From Photobacterium sp. JCM 19050 (GTDB lineage Bacteria; Pseudomonadota; Gammaproteobacteria; Enterobacterales; Vibrionaceae), in NCBI GenBank assembly GCA_001310455.1, contig BAXG01000003.1:124001-188000 (forward strand): DNA of 64,000 nt, given 5' to 3'. Of the stretch, positions 9,577 through 23,586 are shown piece by piece. Under the pieces are notes generated by a model. The model made no database searches. It was not told where the DNA came from and saw only the letters and a program-made list of their open reading frames with translations. Made by a program: the position numbers and the translations under genes. The number at the start of each line of letters is the position of its first letter. Positions within the stretch are counted from its first letter, which is position 1.

Positions 9577-10613
9577 CTACGCTGACTTAAAACCGTCGAG
9601 CACAGCAACAGTGTTATGCCCAAGGTCGTCCACTGCGTATCCCCCCTCAAAGACAAACAGTGTTGGCAAGCCGAGTTTGCCGAGCATGCTGCCTATTTGA
9701 GCGTAGTTGTCCCGGTTCAGCTTGAAGTAGCTGATAGGGTCGTTCTCATAAGTATCCATACCCAGGGAAATCACCAGCACGTCCGCACCAAACTCGCGGA
9801 TTTTCGCCAGTGCGGTTTCTAACGCCGGGCCGTAGAGTGACCAGTCAGTTTTCTCCTGTGGCAACGGCAGGTTGAGGTTAAAGCCTGCACCCTCACCGTC
9901 CCCGGTCTCATCGGCAAATCCCAGGTAATGCGGATAGTCGTAGTCCGGGTCGCCGTGGATGGAAACGAAGAGCACATCATTGCGGTTGTAGAAAATACTC
10001 TGCGTACCGTTGCCGTGGTGGTAGTCGATATCCAGAATCGCCACTTTTTTATGGCCGTTGCGGATAAAAGCCTCGGCGGCAATCGCGGCATTATTGATGT
10101 AGCAGTAGCCCCCCATCAAATCCGGCGCAGCATGGTGACCCGGCGGACGGCAAAGGGCAAACGCGCTTCTCTCACCACTTTCAACCAGTTCTACTCCTGT
10201 CAGGGCGCAGTCAACGGCAGACTGAATGGCTTCCCAGCTTCCGGGAGTAATGGCTGCCGTCATGTCAAAACTGTAATAACCGAGCTTGCCTTCAATGTCC
10301 TTTGGGCAATGGTTACGCAGGTGGCGGCGTGGCAAAAAGCAGTATGGCGAGGCATCCCGGTCTGCTCCGAAACGGGCTTCCCATTCATTCCAGCACTGCC
10401 CAGAAAGGCTACGTAGTCTTCGGTGTGCACCCATTTCATGGGTTCAACACCAAATACCTGGGGTTCGATAACCTCAAAGCCGCCGTGACTGTTAATCGCA
10501 TTCAGTACCATGTCAGCGCGTTCCGGCTTTTCGAAACATGGCGTCGGCTCACCACCGAGAAATTCGTATTTCACCCGGTGAAGGCGCTGCTTGTCGCTGT
10601 AAATTACCTTCAT
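9577..10613 (-). CDS. Acetylpolyamine amidohydrolase, histone-deacetylase family (frameshifted near 10402)
   Basis: A zinc hydrolase expected to remove acetyl groups from acetylated polyamines such as acetylputrescine or acetylspermidine in the cytoplasm. Catalytic features are the His pair in CRPPGHHA, the metal ligands in DIDYHHGNGTQ, and the Tyr in FEGGYAVDDLG. The N-terminus (MKVIYSDKQRLH) and the rest are in different frames; one base missing in a GGG near 10402 joins them to a normal 345 residues. The ATG overlaps the stop of the PotD-type gene as TAATG, so the two are translated together. Confidence 0.9.
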
Positions 10614-11643
10614 TATTTCTTCAGCTCTAACCAGTATTTCTCGTAGATAGCTACCGCTTCACCCACATCGGTGAGGAATTGGCCTTTTTGCTTCACCTCT
10701 GCCGGCGGGAAAATCACTTCACTGTCACGCACTTCTGGCGCAAGGTGATCCAGTGCTGCAAGATTCGGGATTGCATAACCAATCTGCTCCACCAGCACAG
10801 CCTGGTTTTCAGGCTCAAGGATGAAGTTAATAAAAGCGTACGCGGCATCTTTGTTCTCTGCGTCTTTCGGGATCACAAAGTTGTCCATCCAGAAAATTGC
10901 GCCCTCTTCCGGATAGCAAAACCGATAGACGGGTTCTCAGCCATTGCCCGGTAAGCAGTGCCATTCCATTGCATGCCAACGTTCACTTCACCGGTAATCA
11001 ACGGAACATGCGGCGCGTCGGAGTTAAACAGCACCACATTCGGCTTCAGGTAGGAAAGTGTTTCATAAGCCTGCTTGATCTGCGCTTCATCCCGGCTGTT
11101 GACACTGTGCCCGTTCATAATAAGCGCCATGCCGAAGACATCACGGACGTCGTCAGTCAGCAGCAACTGTCCGGCAAAATCCGGGTTCCACAAATCCTGC
11201 CACTTTTTCACCGACGTTGGTTCAATCAAGTCACCGTTGTAACCCATTGCCGTACTGCCCCACATATATGGCAGGGAATACTGGTTATTCGGGTCAAAGC
11301 TCTGGTTGAGGATAGTGGTATCCAATGACGGGAAAGCCGGAATCTTGGCTTTGTCGAGCGCGTGCAAAAGGTTCTCTTCTGCCAGCTTGGAGACGTAATA
11401 GGTTGAAGGAACAACGAGGTCGTAACCCTTGCCGCCCAACAGCTTAAGCTTGGCGTACATGGTTTCATTGCTTTCAAAAGTGGCGTAATTCACCTTGATG
11501 TCAGTTTCTTTGGTGAACTTTTCGATTAGTTCAGCCGGCAGATACTCAGACCAGTTATAGATATTCAGGGTGTCGGAAGCGGCGGTGGCGGAAGCGCTCA
11601 GGAGCAGACCGCCCAGAAGGGAAGCAACAGGATTTATTTTCAT
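10613..11643 (-). CDS. Spermidine/putrescine-type substrate-binding protein (PotD/PotF family, frameshifted near 10917)
   Basis: A periplasmic polyamine-binding protein of about 343 residues. It has a Sec signal peptide (cleavage about residue 22, SATAAS) and the family start LNIYNWSEYLP. The last about 90 residues (DNFVIPKDAENKDAAYAFINFI) are in the next frame; one missing base near 10917 would restore the conserved segment YPEEGAIFWMDNF. No permease or ATPase gene is nearby, so it must borrow a transporter elsewhere or act as an orphan. Operon with the acetylpolyamine amidohydrolase suggests it binds acetylpolyamines. Confidence 0.88.
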
Positions 11644-11799
11644 TTCAGCTACTATCTACGCAAAACATAACGGACAAAAATGCGGCGCAGAATTACGCCG
11701 GCGGCATTAGACAGCAGTTCTGAAATATCGGCAAGATTATTTTAACATCATATGGTTATGATTACGATTCACCTGAAATGCATTCACAAAAGGCATTTA

Positions 11800-12264
11800 T
11801 TAAGACGTGAGATTTACGCCCATTACCGATACTGTTTCCCCGTGATAAGGTTCCGTTTTCAATACCTGCCAGCCGAGGGTCTTATAAAACCGGGACTGCC
11901 CTTCCGTAAACAGAACCAGCTCTGAAATTCCACGGAGTTTTGCGAACGACATGACCTCCCGGATAAAGCAGGAACCAATACCCTGCCCTCGGATTTCCGG
12001 AATCAGGTACACATTCGCCAGCCAAGGACCAAGCTCCTTATTGGTGTCCATATCCTGTTCCACCAACGAGGCAGTACCTACCACGTTTTGCTCGTCCACC
12101 AGCAGCCAGGTTACCGGAATCGGCGAGCTACCAAGGCATCGTCTAAGCTCCGGCTCGAAATCAGCCACCGTCTCCCCCGGGTAAAGGTGACCCCACTCAT
12201 CAAAGTGCCATTTGGCAATAACAGGGATAACGTCAGGCTGTTCGGTGAGATTGATGATTTTCAC
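11800..12264 (-). CDS. GNAT family N-acetyltransferase
   Basis: A 154-residue acetyl-CoA-dependent acetyltransferase. The acetyl-CoA binding motif is YLIPEIRGQGIG (about residues 86-98), followed by the helix of motif A and the C-terminal FYKTLGWQ. It starts with GTG at 12264. It is separated from the polyamine pair by about 150 bases that include that pair's promoter, so it is not in their operon. The substrate is unknown; a small-molecule amine is possible given its place. Confidence 0.85.
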   Translation of the reverse strand: MKIINLTEQPDVIPVIAKWHFDEWGHLYPGETVADFEPELRRCLGSSPIPVTWLLVDEQNVVGTASLVEQDMDTNKELGPWLANVYLIPEIRGQGIGSCFIREVMSFAKLRGISELVLFTEGQSRFYKTLGWQVLKTEPYHGETVSVMGVNLTS

Positions 12265-12303
12265 AATGTCTGACCCGGGGTTGAGAAGATCCTCTGAATT
12301 GTA

Positions 12304-12939
12304 CTATCGAGAATCGGTTCCCACACGCTCATAACTCGCCTGCATCTCTTCCGGCGCAATGCCGTATTCGCCGTTGGCGAGGTAACCCCCTTTATAGACG
12401 GTCATACCGTCTGGGTTCCAACTGACTTTGATACGGGCAGTTTTCCCATCCCGGCTGTTTAAAAGTGCGAGTATCCGATCATCAATTTTAATGGCCTTGA
12501 TGGTTTTAAGGCGCTGGTAGGGTTTGAAATCAGATGAGTCAGGCAGCTCTCCGTAAAGCTCTTTCCACTTGGAAAACGGCACGAGCCACTGGTTGTAGAT
12601 ATGTCCGACAACCGGTTCTGGGTTACGGGCTATCACCACATCATCGGTGACGACATTGGTGGTCTCTAATTTGTAGCCGCCCTTACCATTCGACACGTAA
12701 GTGGGGAAATCCGTATCAATCTCCTCGTTGTAAGGCAGCCTGCCAAAGGTTATCGCCTTTTTTCGAAACGTCTCGGCGTGGTCGAACAGGGCCATAATTT
12801 CAGGAATTTTCTGAATTTCCACCGGCTGGGTCGCACGCTTTTCCGATGGAATAGCGATCTTGTGGCTGTCAACAGCATAAGACTGGGCTGAAAGCGCCAG
12901 CAGGGAAGCGGCAAATAGGGTTCGTCGTTTCATATCCAT
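12304..12939 (-). CDS. Exported protein of unknown function
   Basis: I do not recognise the family. About 211 residues with a Sec signal peptide (KRRTLFAASLLALSAQSYA, cleavage near residue 22). The mature part is hydrophilic with no cysteines in the middle, and contains ITFGRLPYNEEID and VSWNPDGMTVYKGGYLANGEYGI. ATGs at 12939 and 12933 are both possible. It ends 40 bases upstream of the GNAT start on the same strand. Confidence 0.7.
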   Translation of the reverse strand: MDMKRRTLFAASLLALSAQSYAVDSHKIAIPSEKRATQPVEIQKIPEIMALFDHAETFRKKAITFGRLPYNEEIDTDFPTYVSNGKGGYKLETTNVVTDDVVIARNPEPVVGHIYNQWLVPFSKWKELYGELPDSSDFKPYQRLKTIKAIKIDDRILALLNSRDGKTARIKVSWNPDGMTVYKGGYLANGEYGIAPEEMQASYERVGTDSR

Positions 12940-13080
12940 CAACTACAGTCAGGACGGGAAGCGCACACTAAACTGACTTTTCCTTCAGCGCAATCTCAAC
13001 GTTACCAATAAAGAATATTGATCAAGGAATCGGTTAGGTTGGTTACAGGAGGGTCCTGTTTGCCAGGCTGGCGCGCAGAT

Positions 13081-13108
13081 AAAAAAATGCCCGCAATAAT
13101 GTGCGGGC
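13081..13108 (-). terminator. Terminator of the galETKM operon
   Basis: On the minus strand GCCCGCA, a 6-base loop and TGCGGGC are followed by A and T7. It lies 26 bases after the corrected galM stop (13134) but inside the uncorrected frame, which supports the correction. Confidence 0.9.
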
Positions 13109-13133
13109 CAAGATGCTAACTTCATACCAAAAG

Positions 13134-14191
13134 TTAACGAGACTCTGTATCAAACCGGTACGTGGTGGTATGTAGATACTGTTCACCGGGTTGCAAAATG
13201 GTATTCGGCCACTCCGGGTGATTTGGTGCATCCGGGAAATACTCCGTTTCAAGGGCCACACCGCTGTAATCGGAGTACTCTCCTGTCGGGATGGGGTTCC
13301 AGCCAGGTAATTTCCGGTGTAAACCTGAATGGCGGGCTTGGTTGTCAGAACCGACATCGAAAGCTTGCGGTCAGGAGATACCAAAGTTGCAGCAACTCGC
13401 TCTCCGTCCTGCACGTCAGAATCGAGGACAAAAGCGTGGTCGTAGCCTTTGGCCTGCTTCTGGTCCTCATCGGTCAGAAAATCTTGCTTGATCGCCTTGC
13501 TCTGCCGGAAATCAAACCCGTTTCCTTCCACCTGTTTGAGTTCGCCTGTCGGGATACCAACCGCGTTTGTAGCGACATACCGGGCAGCCCGGACTTGCAG
13601 GGAATGGCCCAGACAGTCTGCGCCACTTTCAGCACCCGACAGGTTGAAATAAGCATGGTTGGTCAAATTCACCGGACAGGCTTTATCCGTTTCTGCGGTA
13701 TACCGGATCTCAACGGCATTCTGCTCGGTCAGAGTAAACTCAACCTGCGCCGTCAGGTTACCGGGGAACCCCTGGTCGCCATCCGGGGATACCAGAGTAA
13801 AACGCAATGATAATTCACCGGTTATCTCTGCATCCCAGCGTCGACGGTTGAACCCGTCAGGACCGCCATGCAGGCAGTTTCCGGACTGGTTTGCCAACAC
13901 CGTATGCTCAGTGCCCTCAATGGAGAATTTGCCACCGGTAATACGGTTTGCATAGCGGCCTACGGTTGCACCAAGGTATGTCCCATGCTTTATGTGGCGC
14001 GGCATATCTGCGACGCTTAGTAACACTTCCCGCATTTGACCGTCAACCGGTACCGAGCAATCGAGCCAGGTAGCACCGATATCCATCAGGGTTACGGACA
14101 TACCCTGTTTGTTACTGATTGAAAACACCCGGGCAGGGCGGCCGTCAAAGGCCGCCGATTCGCCCATTAGATGGGAAATTTCCTTGATCAT
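13134..14191 (-). CDS. galM: Galactose mutarotase (frameshifted near 13293)
   Basis: Interconverts alpha and beta anomers of galactose and feeds alpha-galactose to GalK. The family core is visible: [16 protein letters not shown] and GYDHAFVLD. The frame as written runs into an unrelated tail, while the next frame gives the family ending ([19 protein letters not shown] and [11 protein letters not shown]) and stops at 13134. A base lost from a CCCC run near 13293 explains this, giving 352 residues. The ATG overlaps the galK stop as ATGA. Confidence 0.93.
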
Positions 14192-15364
14192 GCTTCCGCA
14201 GACTCCTGCAGGAACACTTCGCGTGCGCCGTTCATTGCCTTACACACATAAATGGTCTCTTTCAGCCCGGTTTCTGCCTCATAACGGGCGGTCACTGCCG
14301 CTTTCACGTCATCAACCAGCGCAGGTGGAACCAGAGCGACAACGCAGCCGCCAAAGCCGCCGCCAGTCATTCGGACACCACCCTTGTCACCAATAGTTTC
14401 TTTAATGATTTCAACCAGTGTGTCGATTTCCTTTACGGTGATTTCGAAGTCATCACGCATGGAAGCATGAGATTCAGCCATCAATTTACCGAGGCGGGAC
14501 ATATCACCGGCTGTTAATGCATCAGCCGCAGCCAGGGTACGGGCATTTTCCGTAATCACATGACGGGCACGCATGGCAACAACCGGGTCCAGCTCATCCT
14601 TGCGGGCTTCAAACTGCTCGATGGTAACGTCACGGAGTGCTCGCACACCGAAGATACCCGCAGCTTCTTCACACTGCGCGCGTCGGGTGTTGTACTCACT
14701 GTCTACCAGACCACGCTTCTTGTTGGAGTTGATGATCACAACCGCCATGTCTTCCGGCATGGATACCGCGCGGGTTTCCAGCAGACGGCAGTCAATCAGC
14801 AGCGCGTGGTTTTGTTCGCCTTCCGCCGAGATGAGCTGATCCATGATGCCGCAGTTGCAACCCACGAATTTGTTCTCAGCTTCCTGACCGTTCAGCGCGA
14901 TTTCCTGCTGGGTGATTGGCAATTTATAGAGGGTTTTGAAGGTTTGGCCGATCACCACTTCAAGTGCAGCAGAAGAACTCAGGCCGGCACTGCGGGACAT
15001 TTCCGGTTACTGCGATATCCGCACCATTAAACTGATAGCCACGCGCCATCAGGTACTTCACCACACCACGGATGTAGTTTGGCCACATGCGGTCAGTGTC
15101 AAAGGTGATTTCCTCATCCAGAGAGAAACTGTCAGTGTCATTGTTGTAGTCGGCTGAAACCACACGCACCGTACGGTCATCGCGAGGTTTGGCTGCAACA
15201 ACTGTCTGATAATCTATAGCACACGGCAGGACGAAACCGTCGTTGTAATCAGTGTGTTCACCAATCAGGTTTACACGACCCGGCGCCTGAATCAGGTGAG
15301 TCGGGGCGTAACCGAGAACAGTTTCAAAAGCCTTGGTAACAGTTTCCAGCTGTAACTTATTCAT
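14188..15364 (-). CDS. galK: Galactokinase (frameshifted near 14996)
   Basis: Phosphorylates galactose at C1 with ATP in the Leloir pathway. GHMP kinase motifs are [19 protein letters not shown] near residue 29, LSSSAALE, and GGGFGGC near the C-terminus. The two halves meet at GNVPQ and AGLSSSA. Two bases (GG of a GGG) appear lost near 14996, which would restore the invariant VPQGAGLSSSA and give about 392 residues. It closely resembles Vibrio GalK. It follows galT by 59 bases and overlaps galM. Confidence 0.95.
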
Positions 15365-15423
15365 GTTGGTCTCTCTCTTGGGTTGGGAAAGCGGCAGTCC
15401 AACCGCTGTTCACCGGTAGATTG

Positions 15424-16470
<1,047 letters not shown>

Positions 16471-16524
16471 CCCAGTAAACTCTCTAAAAATTGTTTGCAA
16501 AATCCGGGGATATTCACCGGGTTA

Positions 16525-17537
16525 TTATTCGTATCCGTTCGGGTTGGCTGACTGCCAACGCCAGGTATCTGCCGTCATATCCGCAACAGTAAGTGTCGCC
16601 TTCCAATCCAGCTCGCGATTCGCCTTAGCGGTATCAGCCCAGCACTCAGCGATGTCACCCGGACGGCGGGGGCAAATCTGGTAAGGAACCGGCTTGCCAC
16701 AGGCTTCACCAAATGCCTTCACCATATCCAGCACGCTTGAACCCTTACCTGTTCCAAGGTTGTAAATGTGCAGGCCGGCTTGGCTTCCGACGGCTTTAAG
16801 GGCGGCAATATGGCCCTCAGCAAGGTCAATCACATGAATGTAGTCACGAATCCCGGTGCCATCATGGGTCGGGTAATCGTCACCGAACACAGAAAGGCTT
16901 TCCCGGCGGCCAACGGCAACCTGCGCAATAAATGGCATCAGGTTATTGGGGATGCCCTGCGGATCCTCTCCCATGGTGCCCGACGGGTGCGCCCCGACCG
17001 GGTTGAAGTAACGAAGCAGGGTCACACTCATTGCCGGGTTGGCTGTTTGAATGTCACGCAGGCACTCTTCCACCATGTACTTTGAGCGACCATAAGGGTT
17101 GGTCACCTGTCCCGTTGGAGTATCTTCAGTGATAGGCACTTGCGCCGGATCACCGTATACCGTGGCTGAAGAGCTGAAAATCAGGCTGTTAACCCCAGCC
17201 GTTTTCATAGCCGAAACCAGGACCAGGGTGCCGTTAACGTTGTTGTCGTAATACTCCAGCGGCTTTTCAACTGACTCACCCACCGCTTTCAGGCCGGCGA
17301 AATGAATCACAGCTTCGATTTCGTGCTCACTGAACAGTGTATCCAGGGCAGCTTTGTCACGAATATCACCTTCCACAAACTGCGGACGTACTTTTGTGAG
17401 CGCTTCAATGCGATCGAGCACCGCCGCCTTGCTGTTGCAGAGGTTGTCAAAAATGACAGGCTCCAGCCCTGCTTCAATCATCTGTACACAGGTGTGGCTT
17501 CCGATATATCCCATACCGCCGGTTACGAGACTTTCAC
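16525..17537 (-). CDS. galE: UDP-glucose 4-epimerase (frameshifted near 17530)
   Basis: Interconverts UDP-galactose and UDP-glucose with bound NAD. The glycine motif GGMGYIGSH is split by one missing base near 17530: read through it, a GTG at 17537 preceded by AAGGAG starts MKVLVTGGMGYIGSH. Without it the frame begins at MGYIG (17514), losing half of the NAD motif. The catalytic Tyr-Lys pair is in NPYGRSKYM and Ser/Thr in FSSSATVYG. Corrected length is 337 residues. First gene of galETKM. Confidence 0.95.
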
Positions 17538-17617
17538 GTTAACTCCTTCTTTTACCCTGAGGTTGACGTCATGTTAGTTCGCCTTTCGGATCTGTACCGT
17601 GATCCAATCCACAAGTA

Positions 17618-17633
17618 GTGTAAACGTTTCCAC
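17618..17633. promoter_or_regulatory. GalR/GalS-type operator
   Basis: GTGTAAACGTTTCCAC fits the GalR consensus GTGKAANCGNTTMCAC at every position. It lies just downstream of the predicted galE -10 element, where a bound repressor would block transcription. No galR gene is in the window. Confidence 0.88.
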
Positions 17634-17643
17634 AAACAGATGA

Positions 17644-17674
17644 AATATGCACCAAGATTATTAAGCATAGTCAA
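17644..17674 (-). promoter_or_regulatory. Predicted sigma-70 promoter of galETKM
   Basis: On the minus strand TTGACT (17669-17674) is followed 17-19 bases later by a -10 region (TGCATA or CATATT, 17644-17651). The GalR operator begins about 10 bases downstream. Confidence 0.6.
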
Positions 17675-17820
17675 CATCACAATTTTTAGGTCTTCGCGTT
17701 GAGTATAGTTAAATCAATAACCCCACAATAGTTAAGCAATGCGGCCAATTTCCAGCCTTTAGTGGGAACGTTATTACTTTCTGGAGAAAATAGGAAAATT
17801 TCTGGAAGTGCACATCTGGG

Positions 17821-17855
17821 AGAAAAATAAAACCCCGGATCAGCAATCTGATCCG
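17821..17855 (-). terminator. Terminator of lacZ
   Basis: CGGATCAG, a 4-base loop and CTGATCCG, then GGGTTTTATTTTTC on the minus strand. It separates lacZ from the galE promoter, so lacZ and galETKM are distinct transcription units. Confidence 0.9.
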
Positions 17856-17894
17856 AGGAGGACAATGTCAAAAAGCGTGATCCCGATCAGGATC

Positions 17895-21091
<3,197 letters not shown>

Positions 21092-21309
21092 TTATGGCCT
21101 GTGTTTTACCTATGGCATAACCTTTGCGTTATAACTTTCCCAGTGCATTCACATTACAACTATAAACAATCAATAACCCCCTGCCTTACGCCACACTGTT
21201 AAGACTAAGCCCGTATTTCAGTACACCGCCGGTACGAGGCGGCTAAGCTTATCCGGACAGTAGCCCGGATACGCCTTATGACATGGACGTGTGGTACAAG
21301 GAGGTATGT

Positions 21310-23331
21310 ATGATGGCGAAATTGAGCAAAGATGACCGTTATTCGCACCCGGAAGAAAACGCGAATATCAAAGCCCGGTGGGAGAAATTTATTTCCGGAT
21401 CCATGTACCCATTGGAGGGCGGATCAGTGCCGGATTCTCACTTGCGAATGCTTATCCAGGAGTCATGGTTACGGTGTCAGTCTGGGAATGTCGACCCCTG
21501 AGAAACCAGGCCAACGATCCGCTCAATACCGACCACCTTGCCTCTCTTCGCTCCCGCCATGCCCGGTTGATTGATGCAGGTACGCCCTGCATGGCGCAGG
21601 CGCGGGACATCTTATCCCCCACCGGAACTGTCATGATCCTCACAGACCCGCAGGACTATTCTGGATGTTGAAGGAGATGCCAGCGCCCGTGTACGCGACC
21701 CGCTCCAGGACGCACGGCTTATTCCAGGAGGACAGTGGTCAGAATCCATTACCGGCACAAACGCCATCGGTACAGCGCTGGCAACCGGACAGCCAGTCCA
21801 GATCCACGCTGCTGAGCACTTTTGTGAAGGCATCCAGCGCTGGACCTGCTCCGCCACCGTAATCCGCGATCCGGTAGACCGCTCTGTCCTTGGAGTGATT
21901 GATGTCTCCGGGCTCAGCGCCAACTACAGCCGCCACAGCCTCGCACTGGCAATGACCACCGCAGACCGGATAGAAAGCCGGCTTTCCCGGCTGGAAATGG
22001 AGCACCGCTACCGCCTTATCGAAAACAGCATGAACCAACTTTCAGCCAGAAACGGGGACGGTATCATCTTGTTTGACCGTCGGGGTTTTATGGTCAAGGC
22101 CGAAAGCCGGGCAACGGCTGTACTTGCCAGAGCCGGGATGGACAGGGTTAACAGCAACCTGCGGATTGGGGCGTTAAACCTGGAGGTTCCCGAGCGGGAG
22201 CGCTCCGCCTTGCCGGAATGGCTGCACCGGGAATGGATAGAGCCGGTAGTAATCAATCATAAAGTCGCGGGCAGCATCGTTCATATTCCCATTCCCAGGG
22301 CGACCGGTTTCCAGGCAAAACCGTCAAAACGCAACAGCCCGGATGAAACCTCTGGCTTTGAAAAGATTATCGGGCATTCCCCGGCGATCCGCAGTGCCCT
22401 TTCCAAAGCCCGTCAACTTTCCAAATCCCGGGTTTCCGTGCTTCTTCTTGGTGAAACCGGTGTGGGCAAAGAGCTTTTCGCAGGCGGCATTCACAACGCA
22501 GGCTCATCGACAAAAACGCCTTTCGTTGTGCTCAATTGCGGTGGCCTTTCCAAAGATCTGCTCAGCAGTGAACTCTTTGGCTACGGTGACGGCGCTTTTA
22601 CCGGTGCCCGCAAAGGTGGGTTGGCGGGTAAAATTGAAGCCGCAAACGGCGGGACACTGTTCCTGGATGAAATCGGTGACATGCCAATGGATATCCAACC
22701 CCATTTGCTGCGAGTGCTGGAGTCCGGCGAGATATACCGGCTCGGGGAAAACACTCCTCGCAAGGTTAACTTTCGACTCATTGCCGCCACAAACCGGGAT
22801 CTGCGGCAGGATGTGAAGGACGGGCGTTTCAGGACAGATCTCTTCTACCGGATTGCCGTTACCACTATCCGCATTCCCCCGCTGCGAGACCGGGACGGAG
22901 ACATTCCGCTTCTTGTTCAGACTCTGGTCAACAACCTTTGCCAGTTACACGGGTTGCCGCCTAAAACCGCCACCCCGGATGTCATCACTTCGCTGGAAAA
23001 TTATGGCTGGCCGGGCAATGTGCGCGAGCTTCGCAATATCATTGAGTCCATGCTGCTGATGAGCGCTGACGATACGCTGACGTTTAACGACCTTCCGCCC
23101 GAAATCCTTTCCCAACCGCCAGGAAGCGATACCCTCACTGCGGCACCTTTGTGCAACGGTCACGGCACACTGGAGCAGTCGGAAAGCGAAAAAATAAGGC
23201 AAACCATTTACGCCAGTGAGGGCAACCTGACTCTGGCAGCGCAAACCCTCGGCATCGCCAAAAGTACACTTTACCTGAAACTGAAAAAGTACGGCCTCAG
23301 TAAAGACGTCGACGCGGTTCGCTCAAGCTAA
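21310..23331 (+). CDS. acxR: Sigma-54-dependent activator of acetone carboxylase, AcoR/AcxR type (frameshifted near 21498 and 21653)
   Basis: An enhancer-binding protein that would sense a substrate such as acetone or an alcohol and activate acxABC with sigma-54. Corrected length is 674 residues. The N-terminal part is GAF-like sensor ([21 protein letters not shown]). The AAA+ domain has Walker A GETGVGKE, the sigma-54 contact GAFTGA, Walker B LFLDEIGD and the arginine finger FRTDLFYR. The C-terminus is a Fis-type helix-turn-helix ([21 protein letters not shown]). AAGGAGG precedes the ATG pair at 21310. Only the sensor region is broken; the catalytic part from 21895 is intact. Confidence 0.9.
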
Positions 23332-23478
23332 GGGGAGTCCGGCGTCTTTTTGCAGACGTGTTTTCCTACGTTTTCCATCCCGCGTCCGACTTCAATTCGA
23401 ACGCCGCATACTGTCCCAAACAACATGACCCGAACCCATCACTATGAATTAATTGCAGTTAAACATTTTATTAACACA

Positions 23479-23494
23479 TGGCATATCCGTTGCT
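23479..23494 (+). promoter_or_regulatory. Sigma-54 (-24/-12) promoter of acxABC
   Basis: TGGCATATCCGTTGCT has GG and GC ten bases apart, matching the consensus TGGCAC-N5-TTGC. It lies between the sigma-54 activator gene and acxA, 93 bases before the acxA start. Confidence 0.88.
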
Positions 23495-23505
23495 CTCTGT
23501 ATACA

Positions 23506-23542
23506 GGGCAGCCAGATTCTCCAAACTCTGGCCTGGCTGCCC
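23506..23542 (+). promoter_or_regulatory. 5' leader hairpin of the acx mRNA
   Basis: GGGCAGCCAG and CTGGCTGCCC form a perfect 10-bp stem with a 17-base loop. It begins about 13 bases past the -12 GC, so the transcript would start at or within a base or two of the hairpin. No T-run follows, so it is not a terminator; a role in mRNA stability or start-site structure is an inference. Confidence 0.7.
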
Positions 23543-23586
23543 TTCACTGGATGACGCAATAAAAATCCTTCAGAAAGGAGAGCGAT

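Noticed and set aside
11770-11786. ARG-box-like palindrome TGAAATGCATTCA upstream of the PotD-type gene
   Set aside because: Spacing is one base short of the ArgR consensus and no second box is adjacent.
17686-17871. Short minus-strand frame between lacZ and galE
   Set aside because: It overlaps the lacZ terminator and the galE promoter and has no ribosome site.
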